From positions 7,986-71,985 of the forward strand of contig JAWLEB010000013.1 of the NCBI GenBank assembly GCA_041686375.1: a stretch of 64,000 nucleotides of DNA, in the 5' to 3' direction. The position numbers were made by a program, and so were the translations under genes. Below are positions 56,040 to 63,864 of this stretch, one piece after another (the first letter of the stretch is position 1; each line of letters begins with the position of its first letter). A model generated the notes under the pieces. The model saw only the letters and a program-made list of their open reading frames with translations, was not told the origin of the DNA and made no database searches. The DNA is from JAGXLC01 sp041686375. Lineage in GTDB: Bacteria; Bacteroidota; Bacteroidia; Bacteroidales; UBA12077.

Positions 56040-58325
56040 TCAGAACAAATCGTCCGAAATGTCTTGTATAAAAGCTGTATAAGTCGTTTCGTCTTCAACT
56101 TTTGCCATAGAAAGAATAAAAATAACAGGGATATCCTCTCCCTCAGCATTCGTAATGGTTGCTTTTTTTCTTTCACCCACAATTTTATCTTTTCCAGGGT
56201 CCAGATACCGCAGGATAAAGTCCTCATAATGCTCAGGTCCTTTAGAGAACAACTTTTTCACATTTCTTCCCAGAATCATATCTCTTTCAATTCCCCATAA
56301 ATCCTCAGCCGCTTTATTAAAAAATTTCACGTTCCCTTCTTGGTCAATTGTTACTATTGCATCGGAAGTACCCTCTAATGTCAGTTCATTACGCAGTTTT
56401 TCTTTCTTCATTTCCTTGAACTGCTGTTTAACTTCTTCTCTTGCCTCATCTAATCTTTTGCTGAGTTCTGACCGGGACTTTCTCAATTCCTCCTCTTGTC
56501 CTTTCAGTAATTCCGTTTGTTTCCGTTTCTCGATTTCCATCTGTTTTTGGATGGTAATATCATGAGCAATATAAATGATTTTCGCCGTTTCACCATACAC
56601 ATCATTAACAACAGTAATTGTAACCTGCAACCAAACTTCCTTACCCGTTTTAGTAAGATGTTTAAATTGTCCCTGATATTTCTCTCCCTGAACCACTTTG
56701 TTCCAGATTGCTTTAATTTTCTTAAGATCCTTAGGTTGTATAAGTTCGAAAAGGTTCATATTCTTAATTTCCCCGTCAGAATATTCCATTGTATTAAGGA
56801 AATTCTGATTAGCGTCAAGAATATCACCCGAAGGTAATAATTCGAGTTTATGCGTAGAACGATTCAGTGCTTGTATTTGTGCCTCATAATCAAGGATTTG
56901 CTGTCTTTGCTCCGTATTATCCAAGCCAAGATATAAGATTTTCTCAACACCGCCATCATCTCTTCTCATAGGGGTATATGTTGATATCGTCCACAAATCT
57001 CGTCCCTGTTTGGTAACCATTTTCATATAACCTTCAAAATGTTTACCACCCTGTGCAAGACTTGCCCATAATTCATCAAACCAAGCAAAGTCTTTATCAT
57101 CAATAAACATAGAAATCTTCTTGCCTTCCACCTCAGAAGTATGCTCATAGCCTAATTTTTTAACAAATTTAGCATTGGCATATTGCAAGGTACCATCAGG
57201 ATCAAACTCAGCGTGAATCATTGTATGGTTAACAGCATTTGAAAACAAGATAAACCGCTTACTTTGCCTGTCTGCTTCTTCCTGGGTAGCCTTCAGCTCT
57301 TCCATATTCTGCCGCATCTGTTCTTCTTTCGCTGCCAGCTCCTCGGCCTGTTTTCTTGATTCTTCAAGTAGTTTGGAAGTTTTTGTATTTACTTTAACAT
57401 TGGAAATGGTTGAAGCTATACTCTCCGCCACCTTTTCAGCAAATTCAATAACATAATCTTCTAATTCTTCAAATGAAGCAATTTCAAGAGCGCCATGAAC
57501 CTCCTCATTAACTTTGAGCGGAAGAATCAGTAAACATCTTGGTGTAGCTTTTCCCAATCCGGAAGTAATATTAACATATTCGTCAGGCACCTCTGTCATA
57601 TATACTCTTTCCTTTTCCAGCACTGTATTTCCCAATAAACCTTCGCCGAATTCAACACGTTTATCCGGAAATTTTCTACGCTCATAAGCATAACAGGCAG
57701 TCATCTCCAGATATTTATCATTTTCATCTTCATCATTAATGACAAAAAAAGCTCCCTGGTTAGCACCTATGTATTGAACTAAGTTGCTAATCAGCTTATA
57801 AGATAATTCTTCCAGGTTATCAGTATCATGCCTGAGAATTTCGCCAAATTTTGCCAAGCCTTCTGACAACCAATGTCTTTGGCGGTCTTCTTCTCTTCTT
57901 TGTTGTTCTTCTTCTTTATTCTTTTTCAGCTCATCTCTCAATGCCAAAACAGCACTCCCCAAAACATCATCGTCCCCCTGAACTTTATAAGTAGCATCTG
58001 TATTTCCTCTCTTAATTTTCTCAACAAAATGATACACCCGCTTTGTTCTATCTAATTCCTTTTTTATTGCTGAATTCAGATTTCTTAGAGACTCAGAATA
58101 ATGGTTACTGAGTAGATAAGCATAAAATGCAAGAGCAAAAGGAGATAAATCCAAAATAATATAAGCCGGATTCCGGCTATGATGACTTATTATCTCCTCT
58201 ATAGTTAAATCCTTGACTATAAAATCAATAAACAATACCAACAAGACGGTAGCCAAACCTATAACAAAACCGCTTAAAGTATATTTGAATAGTATGCTTC
58301 TTTCACGGGAATTGTTCCTATTCAT
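56040..58325 (-). CDS. Membrane-bound GAF/multi-PAS sensor lacking a kinase domain
   Basis: The protein has 761 residues. Two N-terminal membrane spans (about 13-33 and 52-72) flank a short outer loop. A HAMP-like or coiled segment is followed by a GAF domain (about 155-310; IGANQGAFFVINDEDEND, ITSGLGKATPRCLLILPLKVNEEVHGALEIASFEE). A long coiled coil (to 370) precedes three PAS domains (about 375-490, 500-605 and 645-755), with PAC-like segments (EKILYLGLDNTEQRQ, AKIIYIAHDIT, TTYTAFIQDIS). The frame ends at SDDLF with no HisKA, HATPase, GGDEF or methyl-accepting domain. It must therefore signal through partner proteins. A receiver gene lies nearby. An alternative is truncation of a once longer kinase, but the end is clean. 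Confidence 0.82.
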   Translation of the reverse strand: MNRNNSRERSILFKYTLSGFVIGLATVLLVLFIDFIVKDLTIEEIISHHSRNPAYIILDLSPFALAFYAYLLSNHYSESLRNLNSAIKKELDRTKRVYHFVEKIKRGNTDATYKVQGDDDVLGSAVLALRDELKKNKEEEQQRREEDRQRHWLSEGLAKFGEILRHDTDNLEELSYKLISNLVQYIGANQGAFFVINDEDENDKYLEMTACYAYERRKFPDKRVEFGEGLLGNTVLEKERVYMTEVPDEYVNITSGLGKATPRCLLILPLKVNEEVHGALEIASFEELEDYVIEFAEKVAESIASTISNVKVNTKTSKLLEESRKQAEELAAKEEQMRQNMEELKATQEEADRQSKRFILFSNAVNHTMIHAEFDPDGTLQYANAKFVKKLGYEHTSEVEGKKISMFIDDKDFAWFDELWASLAQGGKHFEGYMKMVTKQGRDLWTISTYTPMRRDDGGVEKILYLGLDNTEQRQQILDYEAQIQALNRSTHKLELLPSGDILDANQNFLNTMEYSDGEIKNMNLFELIQPKDLKKIKAIWNKVVQGEKYQGQFKHLTKTGKEVWLQVTITVVNDVYGETAKIIYIAHDITIQKQMEIEKRKQTELLKGQEEELRKSRSELSKRLDEAREEVKQQFKEMKKEKLRNELTLEGTSDAIVTIDQEGNVKFFNKAAEDLWGIERDMILGRNVKKLFSKGPEHYEDFILRYLDPGKDKIVGERKKATITNAEGEDIPVIFILSMAKVEDETTYTAFIQDISDDLF

Positions 58326-58432
58326 ATCAATTAAATAGTTTTTAGGAATTAAATATATAGATTATTTTGAAGAATACAAGCTTCCTAAAAGGATAATTTT
58401 ATGGTAATTCCCGTAATCAATAAAAGTCCCTT

Positions 58433-58906
58433 TTAACATTTTTTAAGGGTTATGAAAGTTATGATTTCGCTAGGCGATATTGGTTGTCCCGCTTGTTGAT
58501 CATTAACTCTTTCTGGCTGTTCAAGGGCTAACAGAGCATTTTTAAGTTCCACAAAATTTCCATTAATGCTTCAGTAAATCTCTCGCTGAATTTATCCACC
58601 ATGCCTATAACTTTATCAGTACTGCCTAAAGTTTAGCAGGTACAAAAGGTTTGATTATCCAACCTGCAGCACCAGCTTCTATAGCTCCATATTTTCTTGC
58701 AGTCTAAGATTCTGTAGTCAAAAACAGAACAGATATACATTTGTACGCTTCTTTCACGTTATAATTTCCACTCTTAGTAAAACTAACAACTTCCTGTTTT
58801 CTTTCTGAATCATCAACAATTAAGATATTATTCCCTAATGACTATTTCTGTTATCAGCCTTTGCTCCTATAGGTTTAATTCTTACGTGCTTGCTGTTTGT
58901 TTTCAT
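58433..58906 (-). pseudogene. Decayed receiver (CheY-like) and CheA-N-terminus-like remnant
   Basis: Reading the minus strand across several frames, a stop-broken receiver is visible: ILIVDDSERKQEVVSF (the phospho-receiver N-terminus), then after an internal loss of about 30 residues SVLFLTTES, a stop, ARKYGAIEAGAAGWIIKPFVPAKL, and another stop. Overlapping it, MVDKFSERFTEALMEI shifts frame to ELKNALLALEQPERVNDQQ, which resembles the start of a CheA-type HPt protein. An ATG at 58906 begins a short frame with an early stop. The region is therefore the relic of a chemotaxis-like receiver plus HPt/CheA gene pair, with deletion, frameshifts and stops. Confidence 0.75.
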
Positions 58907-58940
58907 ATTCGTAAATTTAAATGTTCAACTTAAAATAATT

Positions 58941-59168
58941 CTAAATCTCCTCTCCCCCATCTTCAATTACATCCATTTCATGCTCGTCGCCACTGGTAAT
59001 TTTATAATAAGACTGGAAATCTTTTTTCAGATTCAGAAAATCTTTGGAAGAGCATTTGTGTAATTCAATAATCTTCACACTTATTTGAGAAAACAGGCTT
59101 GAGACTTCTTCCAAAAAAAACATTTTCAAGAGGTTAAATAAATAAAAAGTATTATCCTTATCTTTCAT
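58941..59168 (-). CDS. Small protein coupled to a receiver gene
   Basis: The protein has 75 residues and its ATG overlaps the stop of the receiver gene by one base (TAATG), a sign of translational coupling. The sequence (DNTFYLFNLLKMFFLEEVSSLFSQISVKIIEL) is a likely amphipathic helix followed by a charged tail ending in EHEMDVIEDGGEEI. No family is recognised. Its tight coupling to a receiver suggests a partner or output role. Confidence 0.6.
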   Translation of the reverse strand: MKDKDNTFYLFNLLKMFFLEEVSSLFSQISVKIIELHKCSSKDFLNLKKDFQSYYKITSGDEHEMDVIEDGGEEI

Positions 59169-59548
59169 TATCGATACATCTCAATATCCAAAACATGTTT
59201 TATTTTATAGAGAAAATGATTTATGTTAATGGGCTTTCCTATCACATCGTATGCACCCAAATCTTTTGTTTTCTTAATATTTTCTGCGTTAGCATATGCT
59301 GTAACAACTATTACCGGAATTTCCTTTGTTGAAGTATAGTATTCCTTAAATGAGTTCAAAAAACTAAACCCATCCATTTCAGGCATCAATAAGTCCAGAA
59401 GTATCAGATCAACATCGTGGTTCCGGGATATAGAGAGAGCCTTTTTTGAGCTATTGGTCAATATAACATCATACCCCGTATCTTCCAAAATGGCTTTCAA
59501 AAGAACTAAATTTGTTTCACTATCATCGACAACTAAAATTTTTTTCAT
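59168..59548 (-). CDS. Single-domain response regulator
   Basis: The protein has 126 residues from ATG at 59548 (the longest frame begins at TTG). It is a complete receiver: KILVVDDSETN (D8, D9), LILLDLLMPEMDG (phospho-acceptor D52), VVTAYA and VIGKPI (K105). There is no output domain. It is transcribed divergently from the Crp/Fnr-type gene, 219 bp apart. Kinase-less sensor and receiver genes around it suggest it is fed by a kinase elsewhere. Confidence 0.9.
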   Translation of the reverse strand: MKKILVVDDSETNLVLLKAILEDTGYDVILTNSSKKALSISRNHDVDLILLDLLMPEMDGFSFLNSFKEYYTSTKEIPVIVVTAYANAENIKKTKDLGAYDVIGKPININHFLYKIKHVLDIEMYR

Positions 59549-59701
59549 TCCCAAATTTTTTATTTAACCAGATATGAAATATCTTTAGTGATTTGCCAGA
59601 GAAGAAATATTCTTATAATTTATTATCAAAAATACTAACATAATCACATACTTAGCAAGGAAAAACCAATGAGATAAATTACTTAAACAATATGATATAG
59701 A

Positions 59702-59738
59702 TTCATTAATATCGGTGATACAAATCACCATTAATGAA
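59702..59738. promoter_or_regulatory. Nested palindrome, FNR-like operator
   Basis: The outer arms TTCATTAAT (59702-59710) and ATTAATGAA (59730-59738) are perfect. Inside them GGTGAT (59714-59719) and ATCACC (59724-59729) are also perfect and spaced by ACAA. The core TGAT-N4-ATCA is the half-site spacing of FNR-type boxes. It lies 30 bp before the ATG of the Crp/Fnr regulator and in the divergent promoter region of the receiver gene. Confidence 0.6.
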
Positions 59739-59767
59739 ATAACAAACTATTTATCGTACGATTATAT

Positions 59768-60475
59768 ATGGATAAACAAAGGATATACTCAGAAAAAAAT
59801 ATAGACAAAAACCTTCAAGATGAGCTGATTCCTTTTCAGGATTTGTTGACAGAAGATGAGCTTAGAAAAATAAAGGACAACAGCAATATCGTAACTTATA
59901 ACAAACACGATGTTATCTTCAAACAGAATACACGAACATCACATACTATGTTTGTAAAGAGAGGGTTGATTAAAGTATACCGGGAGAATAGAAACAACAA
60001 AACTAAAATTATTAAAATAACCATGGCAGGACAATACTTAGGTTTGAATTCTACCTTAGGAGAAAATACCTTCGGTTATTCCGCAGAAGCTTTAGAAAAG
60101 TCGGAAGTTCTAATGATTGATTCCCTAATTTTTGAAGAAGTACTCCAAAACAACGGAAGATTTACTTATAACATCATGCGTTATCTTTCTAAAGACAATT
60201 TAGTCCTTTTCCAACAAATTATTTCACAAGCCCAAAAACAATTGCCGGGAAGAATAGCTGACATTATCCTGTATTTTACTGAATACATCTTTAATAGCCA
60301 AAGTTTTACTTTTCCTCTTACCCGCACTGAACTTGCGGAATTAGCAGGTACAACTAAAGAAAGCCTCATAAGAACACTAACTGAATTTAAGAATGATAAA
60401 ATTATTCAACTGGAGGGAAAGAAAGTAAAAATCATTAGCTATGACATCCTGAAAACATTAAGTAGAATTGGTTAA
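59768..60475 (+). CDS. Crp/Fnr-family transcription regulator
   Basis: The protein has 235 residues. The cNMP-binding-like beta-roll (about 30-150; KHDVIFKQNTRTSHTMFVKRGLIKVYRE, MAGQYLGLNSTLGENTFGYSAEALE) is followed by a dimer helix and a winged helix-turn-helix (PLTRTELAELAGTTKESLIRTLTEFKNDKIIQLEGKKVKII, about 185-225). There is no N-terminal Cys cluster, so it is not an Fe-S FNR; the ligand is unknown. A nested palindrome sits upstream, suggesting autoregulation. A receiver gene follows 15 bp downstream on the same strand. Confidence 0.9.
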   Translation: MDKQRIYSEKNIDKNLQDELIPFQDLLTEDELRKIKDNSNIVTYNKHDVIFKQNTRTSHTMFVKRGLIKVYRENRNNKTKIIKITMAGQYLGLNSTLGENTFGYSAEALEKSEVLMIDSLIFEEVLQNNGRFTYNIMRYLSKDNLVLFQQIISQAQKQLPGRIADIILYFTEYIFNSQSFTFPLTRTELAELAGTTKESLIRTLTEFKNDKIIQLEGKKVKIISYDILKTLSRIG

Positions 60476-60490
60476 AAAATAAGATCAATT

Positions 60491-60871
60491 ATGCCTGAAG
60501 ACAAATTAAACTTCCTGATCGTCGATGATATCATCATAAACAGAATGCTACTGAAAGAAATTACCAAGGAGTTTGCTTATTCGTTTACAGAAGCTAAAAA
60601 TGGTAAAGAAGCCATCAACATCCTCAAAGAGAACGACATTGACTTAATATTGATGGACATTGAAATGCCTGTTATGAATGGAGTGGAAACAACCAAATAT
60701 ATACGCTCCGAACTTGACTATCCAAAAAATAAAACACCAATTATAGCCATTACAGCACACAACCCCGATGATTTTTTTGAAGATTATAACAACGCTGGCT
60801 TTAATGAGCTTCTTACCAAACCTTATTCATTCAATAAGATAAGACGCATTCTAAAAAAAATAAACTTATAA
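60491..60871 (+). CDS. Single-domain response regulator, downstream of Crp/Fnr gene
   Basis: The protein has 126 residues, a receiver alone: FLIVDDIIINR (D12, D13), LILMDIEMPVMNG (phospho-acceptor D56), AITAHN and LLTKPYS (K110). No output domain. The insert YPKNKTP is typical of hybrid-kinase-type receivers. The gap to the Crp/Fnr gene is 15 bp, so they share an operon. Confidence 0.92.
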   Translation: MPEDKLNFLIVDDIIINRMLLKEITKEFAYSFTEAKNGKEAINILKENDIDLILMDIEMPVMNGVETTKYIRSELDYPKNKTPIIAITAHNPDDFFEDYNNAGFNELLTKPYSFNKIRRILKKINL

Positions 60872-60998
60872 TCTTGATGGTGCCGCGTTTGAACCTATCA
60901 TAAATATAGCTGACAAAATTTCTTATCAACTTATATCATGATTAAACAGTCTGCTAATAAACTATTTGTATTTTACTTAACTGACTTTAAAATTTTAT

Positions 60999-61006
60999 TA
61001 TATTTG
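60999..61006 (+). promoter_or_regulatory. -7 box (TATATTTG) for the Rrf2 gene
   Basis: TATATTTG is a perfect TAnnTTTG, 31 bp before the ATG. Confidence 0.5.
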
Positions 61007-61010
61007 TAAA

Positions 61011-61028
61011 AAAGTAATTAAATACTTT
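61011..61028. promoter_or_regulatory. Palindromic operator candidate at the Rrf2 promoter
   Basis: AAAGTA and TACTTT flank a 6-bp AT spacer, right at the predicted transcription start and 10 bp before the ATG. The position suits autorepression. Confidence 0.45.
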
Positions 61029-61037
61029 AATAGATAA

Positions 61038-61454
61038 ATGTCAAAAGTAATCCATTTCCCAAAAAATGTGTCGATTGCCTTTTATTCGTTGATTTTTCTT
61101 TCTCTGATGAAGAAAAAGATGAATGTAGAAGAACTCGCAAAATATACGCACAGCTCTAAAAACCATACAGCAATGATATTAAAAAATTTAGCAAAACATG
61201 GCTATCTAAAATCGAACAGAGGACCTGACGGGGGATTTAGATTAAATATACCTGCCGAAGAAATCAGTTTACTGAAGATCTGGGAGCTAATTGAAGGAAA
61301 ATTTGTTATAGTGAATTGCCTGAGTCACAATAAAGCATGCGTTAAAAAAATTTGTATCTTCTCAGATAAGATTTACCACATACATAAAGGGTTTTATGAC
61401 TTCTTACAAAACAATACTATAGGCAGCTTGGCCAATAGATTACCGGATTTTTAA
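61038..61454 (+). CDS. Rrf2-family transcription regulator with three cysteines
   Basis: The protein has 138 residues. The winged helix (VEELAKYTHSSKNHTAMILKNLAKHGYLKSNRGPDGGFRL, about 30-68) is the Rrf2/IscR form. C94, C101 and C106 (NCLSHNKACVKKIC) correspond to the Fe-S or nitric-oxide-sensing cluster of IscR/NsrR relatives, with spacing x6 and x4. It is likely a redox or NO sensor in the cytosol. The ferredoxin gene lies 143 bp downstream. Confidence 0.88.
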   Translation: MSKVIHFPKNVSIAFYSLIFLSLMKKKMNVEELAKYTHSSKNHTAMILKNLAKHGYLKSNRGPDGGFRLNIPAEEISLLKIWELIEGKFVIVNCLSHNKACVKKICIFSDKIYHIHKGFYDFLQNNTIGSLANRLPDF

Positions 61455-61597
61455 ATAAGGACCGCTCTGAAATAATACACAAAGGAACATTTTATGGGTT
61501 AGATTGTTAATATTAAAAAATGTCTTTGTTTATTCCAATAATAACAAGAATTTTATAATTTTATATAATCTCAATGTAAATAAAACAGGAGGTTCAA

Positions 61598-61798
61598 ATG
61601 GCTATTACTAAAGTTTGGATTGAAGAAGGATGCACAGCCTGCGCCCTGTGCGAAGACATATGTCCTGAGGTTTTTGAGCTAGGTGATCGGGAAGAGGCTA
61701 TTGTGAGGCCTGATGCCGATTTAAGCGCTTATGAAGATGAAATTAAAGAGGCTGCAGAAAGTTGTCCCGTTGAAGTGATTCTACTTGAAGAATCATAA
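61598..61798 (+). CDS. Small 4Fe-4S ferredoxin
   Basis: The protein has 66 residues. CTACALCEDICP gives C12, C15 and C18 plus C22, and AAESCPVEVI gives C56, so C12/C15/C18/C56 are the likely ligands of one 4Fe-4S cluster with an extra Cys. It is an electron carrier in the cytosol. Unusually for this window, an AGGAGG Shine-Dalgarno site lies 6 bp before the ATG, and the gene is GC-richer than its neighbours, so recent transfer is possible. The partner enzyme is not visible here. Confidence 0.92.
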   Translation: MAITKVWIEEGCTACALCEDICPEVFELGDREEAIVRPDADLSAYEDEIKEAAESCPVEVILLEES

Positions 61799-62093
61799 GG
61801 GGTAGCAGTATTTTAACCGTCTTTGTAATACTTGTGTATGTCTTATTCTGAGCACAAGTATTATGATGGGCTAAAAATTTACTTAAACAACATAAAATCT
61901 ATGCTTATGAAACCCTCATCCACTAGCGTAGAAAAAGCCTATGTATAAACCATGAGGGTTCCATGGGTTGCAGAATTAAATTACGTTGACTCTTGAAGCA
62001 ATAAGTCTCAGCGTATGAAACTAATAATCTATTTGATCCAAATGAAACGTCCATGATAAGTTCCATATGGCAATTAATAAAAAAAATAAACAT
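61799..62093. other. 295-bp spacer with two hairpins and a recurrent element
   Basis: It holds a perfect 11-bp stem (TAATACTTGTG at 61826-61836 with CACAAGTATTA at 61853-61863) that may end the ferredoxin transcript. A second stem is AACCCTCAT (61911-61919) with ATGAGGGTT (61952-61960). A copy of the 22-bp recurrent element lies at 62042-62063. No gene is seen. Confidence 0.55.
62042..62063 (+). promoter_or_regulatory. Recurrent 22-bp upstream element, copy 2
   Basis: 20 of 22 bases match 48615-48636, same orientation relative to the downstream gene, 30 bp before its ATG. It also reads MKRP and stop. Confidence 0.4.
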
Positions 62094-62966
62094 ATGAAAA
62101 AATTACTTTTTTTATTATTAATGTTACCAATGCTTGGTTTTTCCCAGCGGGATATGTCTGACATTGAAATAAAATCAACAGAAATGGCTCCTGGTATTTA
62201 CAGACTTTATATAGGTGATGGTGTAGCAATGATTGCCTATTATGGCGATGATGGCCTCCTAGTTATTGATGCTGCTTATGAGCAGACAAGTGAAAAGGTT
62301 ATGAATGAACTGGAAAGCCTTGGAGGCAACAATATTCATTATCTTATTAATACCCATCAACACGGGGATCATACGGGTGGAAATAAAGTGATAGGGAAAG
62401 ATGCTGATATCATTTCTCACCATCATGTTAAGGATTTTGTAAGTAAAGACCGGGGAGAAGGTGAAAGCAAACAGGAAGCATTTCCTGATTATGCCAGACC
62501 TAATATCAGTTTTAGCGATAGTATGACGATGCGGTTTAATGATCAGACATTGACTCTTATTCACTTACCAGGCGGACATACTGGTGGAGATATTATCATC
62601 TATTTCCCGGATTCCAAAGTTTTAGCAGCAGGAGATCTATTATTCGCTGACAGATTTCCTTATGTAGACATCCAAAATGGAGGCAATCCCTTTCGATATA
62701 TCGAAAACGGACATTGGATTGCGAAAAATTTTCCCCATGATGTGACAATAATTGGCGGACATGGTCCTGTTTATAGCATGGATGAATTCAAAGAACATAA
62801 CAAGATTCTTGAGAAAACGATAGGGGTTATTAAGAAGGCAAAAGAAAAAGGAAAATCGTTGGAGCAAATGCAGGAAGAGCAAATTCTGGAAAAATGGGAA
62901 GAATACGGTTGGAATTTTATCTCTGAAGATAAGTGGATAGAAACGATATATGGAAGTCTGGAATAG
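62094..62966 (+). CDS. MBL-fold metallo-hydrolase, exported
   Basis: The protein has 290 residues from ATG at 62094; an earlier ATG at 62067 adds a polar run before the signal peptide (KKLLFLLLMLPMLGFS) and is less likely. The metal site is complete: THQHGDHTGG (HxHxDH), PGGHTGGD, AAGDLLF and GGHGPV. This is a class B-like or QuiP/SoxH-like member of the metallo-beta-lactamase superfamily. The substrate is unknown and it need not act on beta-lactams. Export would place it in the periplasm. Confidence 0.88.
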   Translation: MKKLLFLLLMLPMLGFSQRDMSDIEIKSTEMAPGIYRLYIGDGVAMIAYYGDDGLLVIDAAYEQTSEKVMNELESLGGNNIHYLINTHQHGDHTGGNKVIGKDADIISHHHVKDFVSKDRGEGESKQEAFPDYARPNISFSDSMTMRFNDQTLTLIHLPGGHTGGDIIIYFPDSKVLAAGDLLFADRFPYVDIQNGGNPFRYIENGHWIAKNFPHDVTIIGGHGPVYSMDEFKEHNKILEKTIGVIKKAKEKGKSLEQMQEEQILEKWEEYGWNFISEDKWIETIYGSLE

Positions 62967-63193
62967 AGTGAATAAATCCGGCTGGATTGTTCCTCAGGGC
63001 ATATTACAGAAAACTGATATAATTTAGAGGTTTAGCTGACGATTGCCTGGTATTTGCAAAATTACGAGTACAATTTGTATTTCAAATGTGCTATGTGGCT
63101 ATTTATCTACAAAATTCACCAAGTATTGATCGTCAAAATAACCTAATGGCAATTTGTTTAATCTGATTTGTAAATGTTCATTTATATCGGTGT

Positions 63194-63217
63194 TAATGTT
63201 ATTTAGAATAATCATTA
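63194..63217. promoter_or_regulatory. Inverted repeat overlapping the TetR promoter
   Basis: TAATG-TTATT-TAG-AATAAT-CATTA is a near-perfect palindrome (one base gap) that overlaps the -7 box (TACTTTTG, 63216-63223). It is a likely autorepression site. Confidence 0.5.
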
Positions 63218-63223
63218 CTTTTG
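63216..63223 (+). promoter_or_regulatory. -7 box (TACTTTTG) for the TetR gene
   Basis: TACTTTTG fits TAnnTTTG, 18 bp before ATG 63242. A TTG inside it is the start of the longest frame, which argues for the internal ATG. Confidence 0.5.
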
Positions 63224-63241
63224 CTTAAAATTTTAATTTTT

Positions 63242-63826
63242 ATGGAAGAATTTACAAAAAGGCAAGAGGAAATAATTACCAAGGCAATAAATATCATAGA
63301 TGATAAAGGAATACAGGGATTGACCATAAAAAATTTATCAAAAGAAATTGGTGTTACTGAAGGTGCTATTTACAGGCATTTTGAGAATAAGCAAAAAATA
63401 CTTATCTCAATTTTATCCCGATTCGCGGAAAATATGGAGGAATTGCAGAGAGATGTTTTAAATTCTGAGAACACAACCGAAGGTAAAATTTCGTTCACTT
63501 TACACCAATTGAGGGGTATGTTTGAAAAAAATCCTGCTATCGTTTCTGTGATTTTTGCAGAAGAAATTTTCAAAAATGACAAACAACTTGCTAAAAAAAT
63601 AACAGAGATTATACATTTTAACCATGATTTTTTCAGGCAGATTATAAGCGAAGGACAAAAACAAAGAGAAATAAGGCATGATCTGGATGAAGGGATGATA
63701 GTCAATCATGTGATAGGTTCTTTTCGCTTGCTGGTGAAAATTTGGAAACTTGAAGAGTTTAAAGTTTCCCTGAAGAATGGAGTGGATGATCTTCTGAAAT
63801 ATTTAAAAGCCACTATATGGGCGTAA
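63242..63826 (+). CDS. TetR-family transcription regulator
   Basis: The protein has 194 residues from ATG at 63242 (the longest frame starts at TTG 63221, in the promoter). The helix-turn-helix is LTIKNLSKEIGVTEGAIYRHFENKQKIL (about 25-52), typical of TetR/AcrR. The C-terminal ligand domain (VSVIFAEEIFKNDKQLAKKI...GMIVNHVIGSFRLLVKIWKL) is not specific to a ligand. An inverted repeat overlaps the promoter. No transporter gene follows before the window end. Confidence 0.9.
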   Translation: MEEFTKRQEEIITKAINIIDDKGIQGLTIKNLSKEIGVTEGAIYRHFENKQKILISILSRFAENMEELQRDVLNSENTTEGKISFTLHQLRGMFEKNPAIVSVIFAEEIFKNDKQLAKKITEIIHFNHDFFRQIISEGQKQREIRHDLDEGMIVNHVIGSFRLLVKIWKLEEFKVSLKNGVDDLLKYLKATIWA

Positions 63827-63829
63827 AAT

Positions 63830-63864
63830 AATATCCCGGAATGTATTCTTCCGGGATATTTTAT
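63830..63864 (+). terminator. Terminator after the TetR gene
   Basis: AATATCCCGGA and TCCGGGATATT form an 11-bp perfect stem followed by TTATT. Confidence 0.85.
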
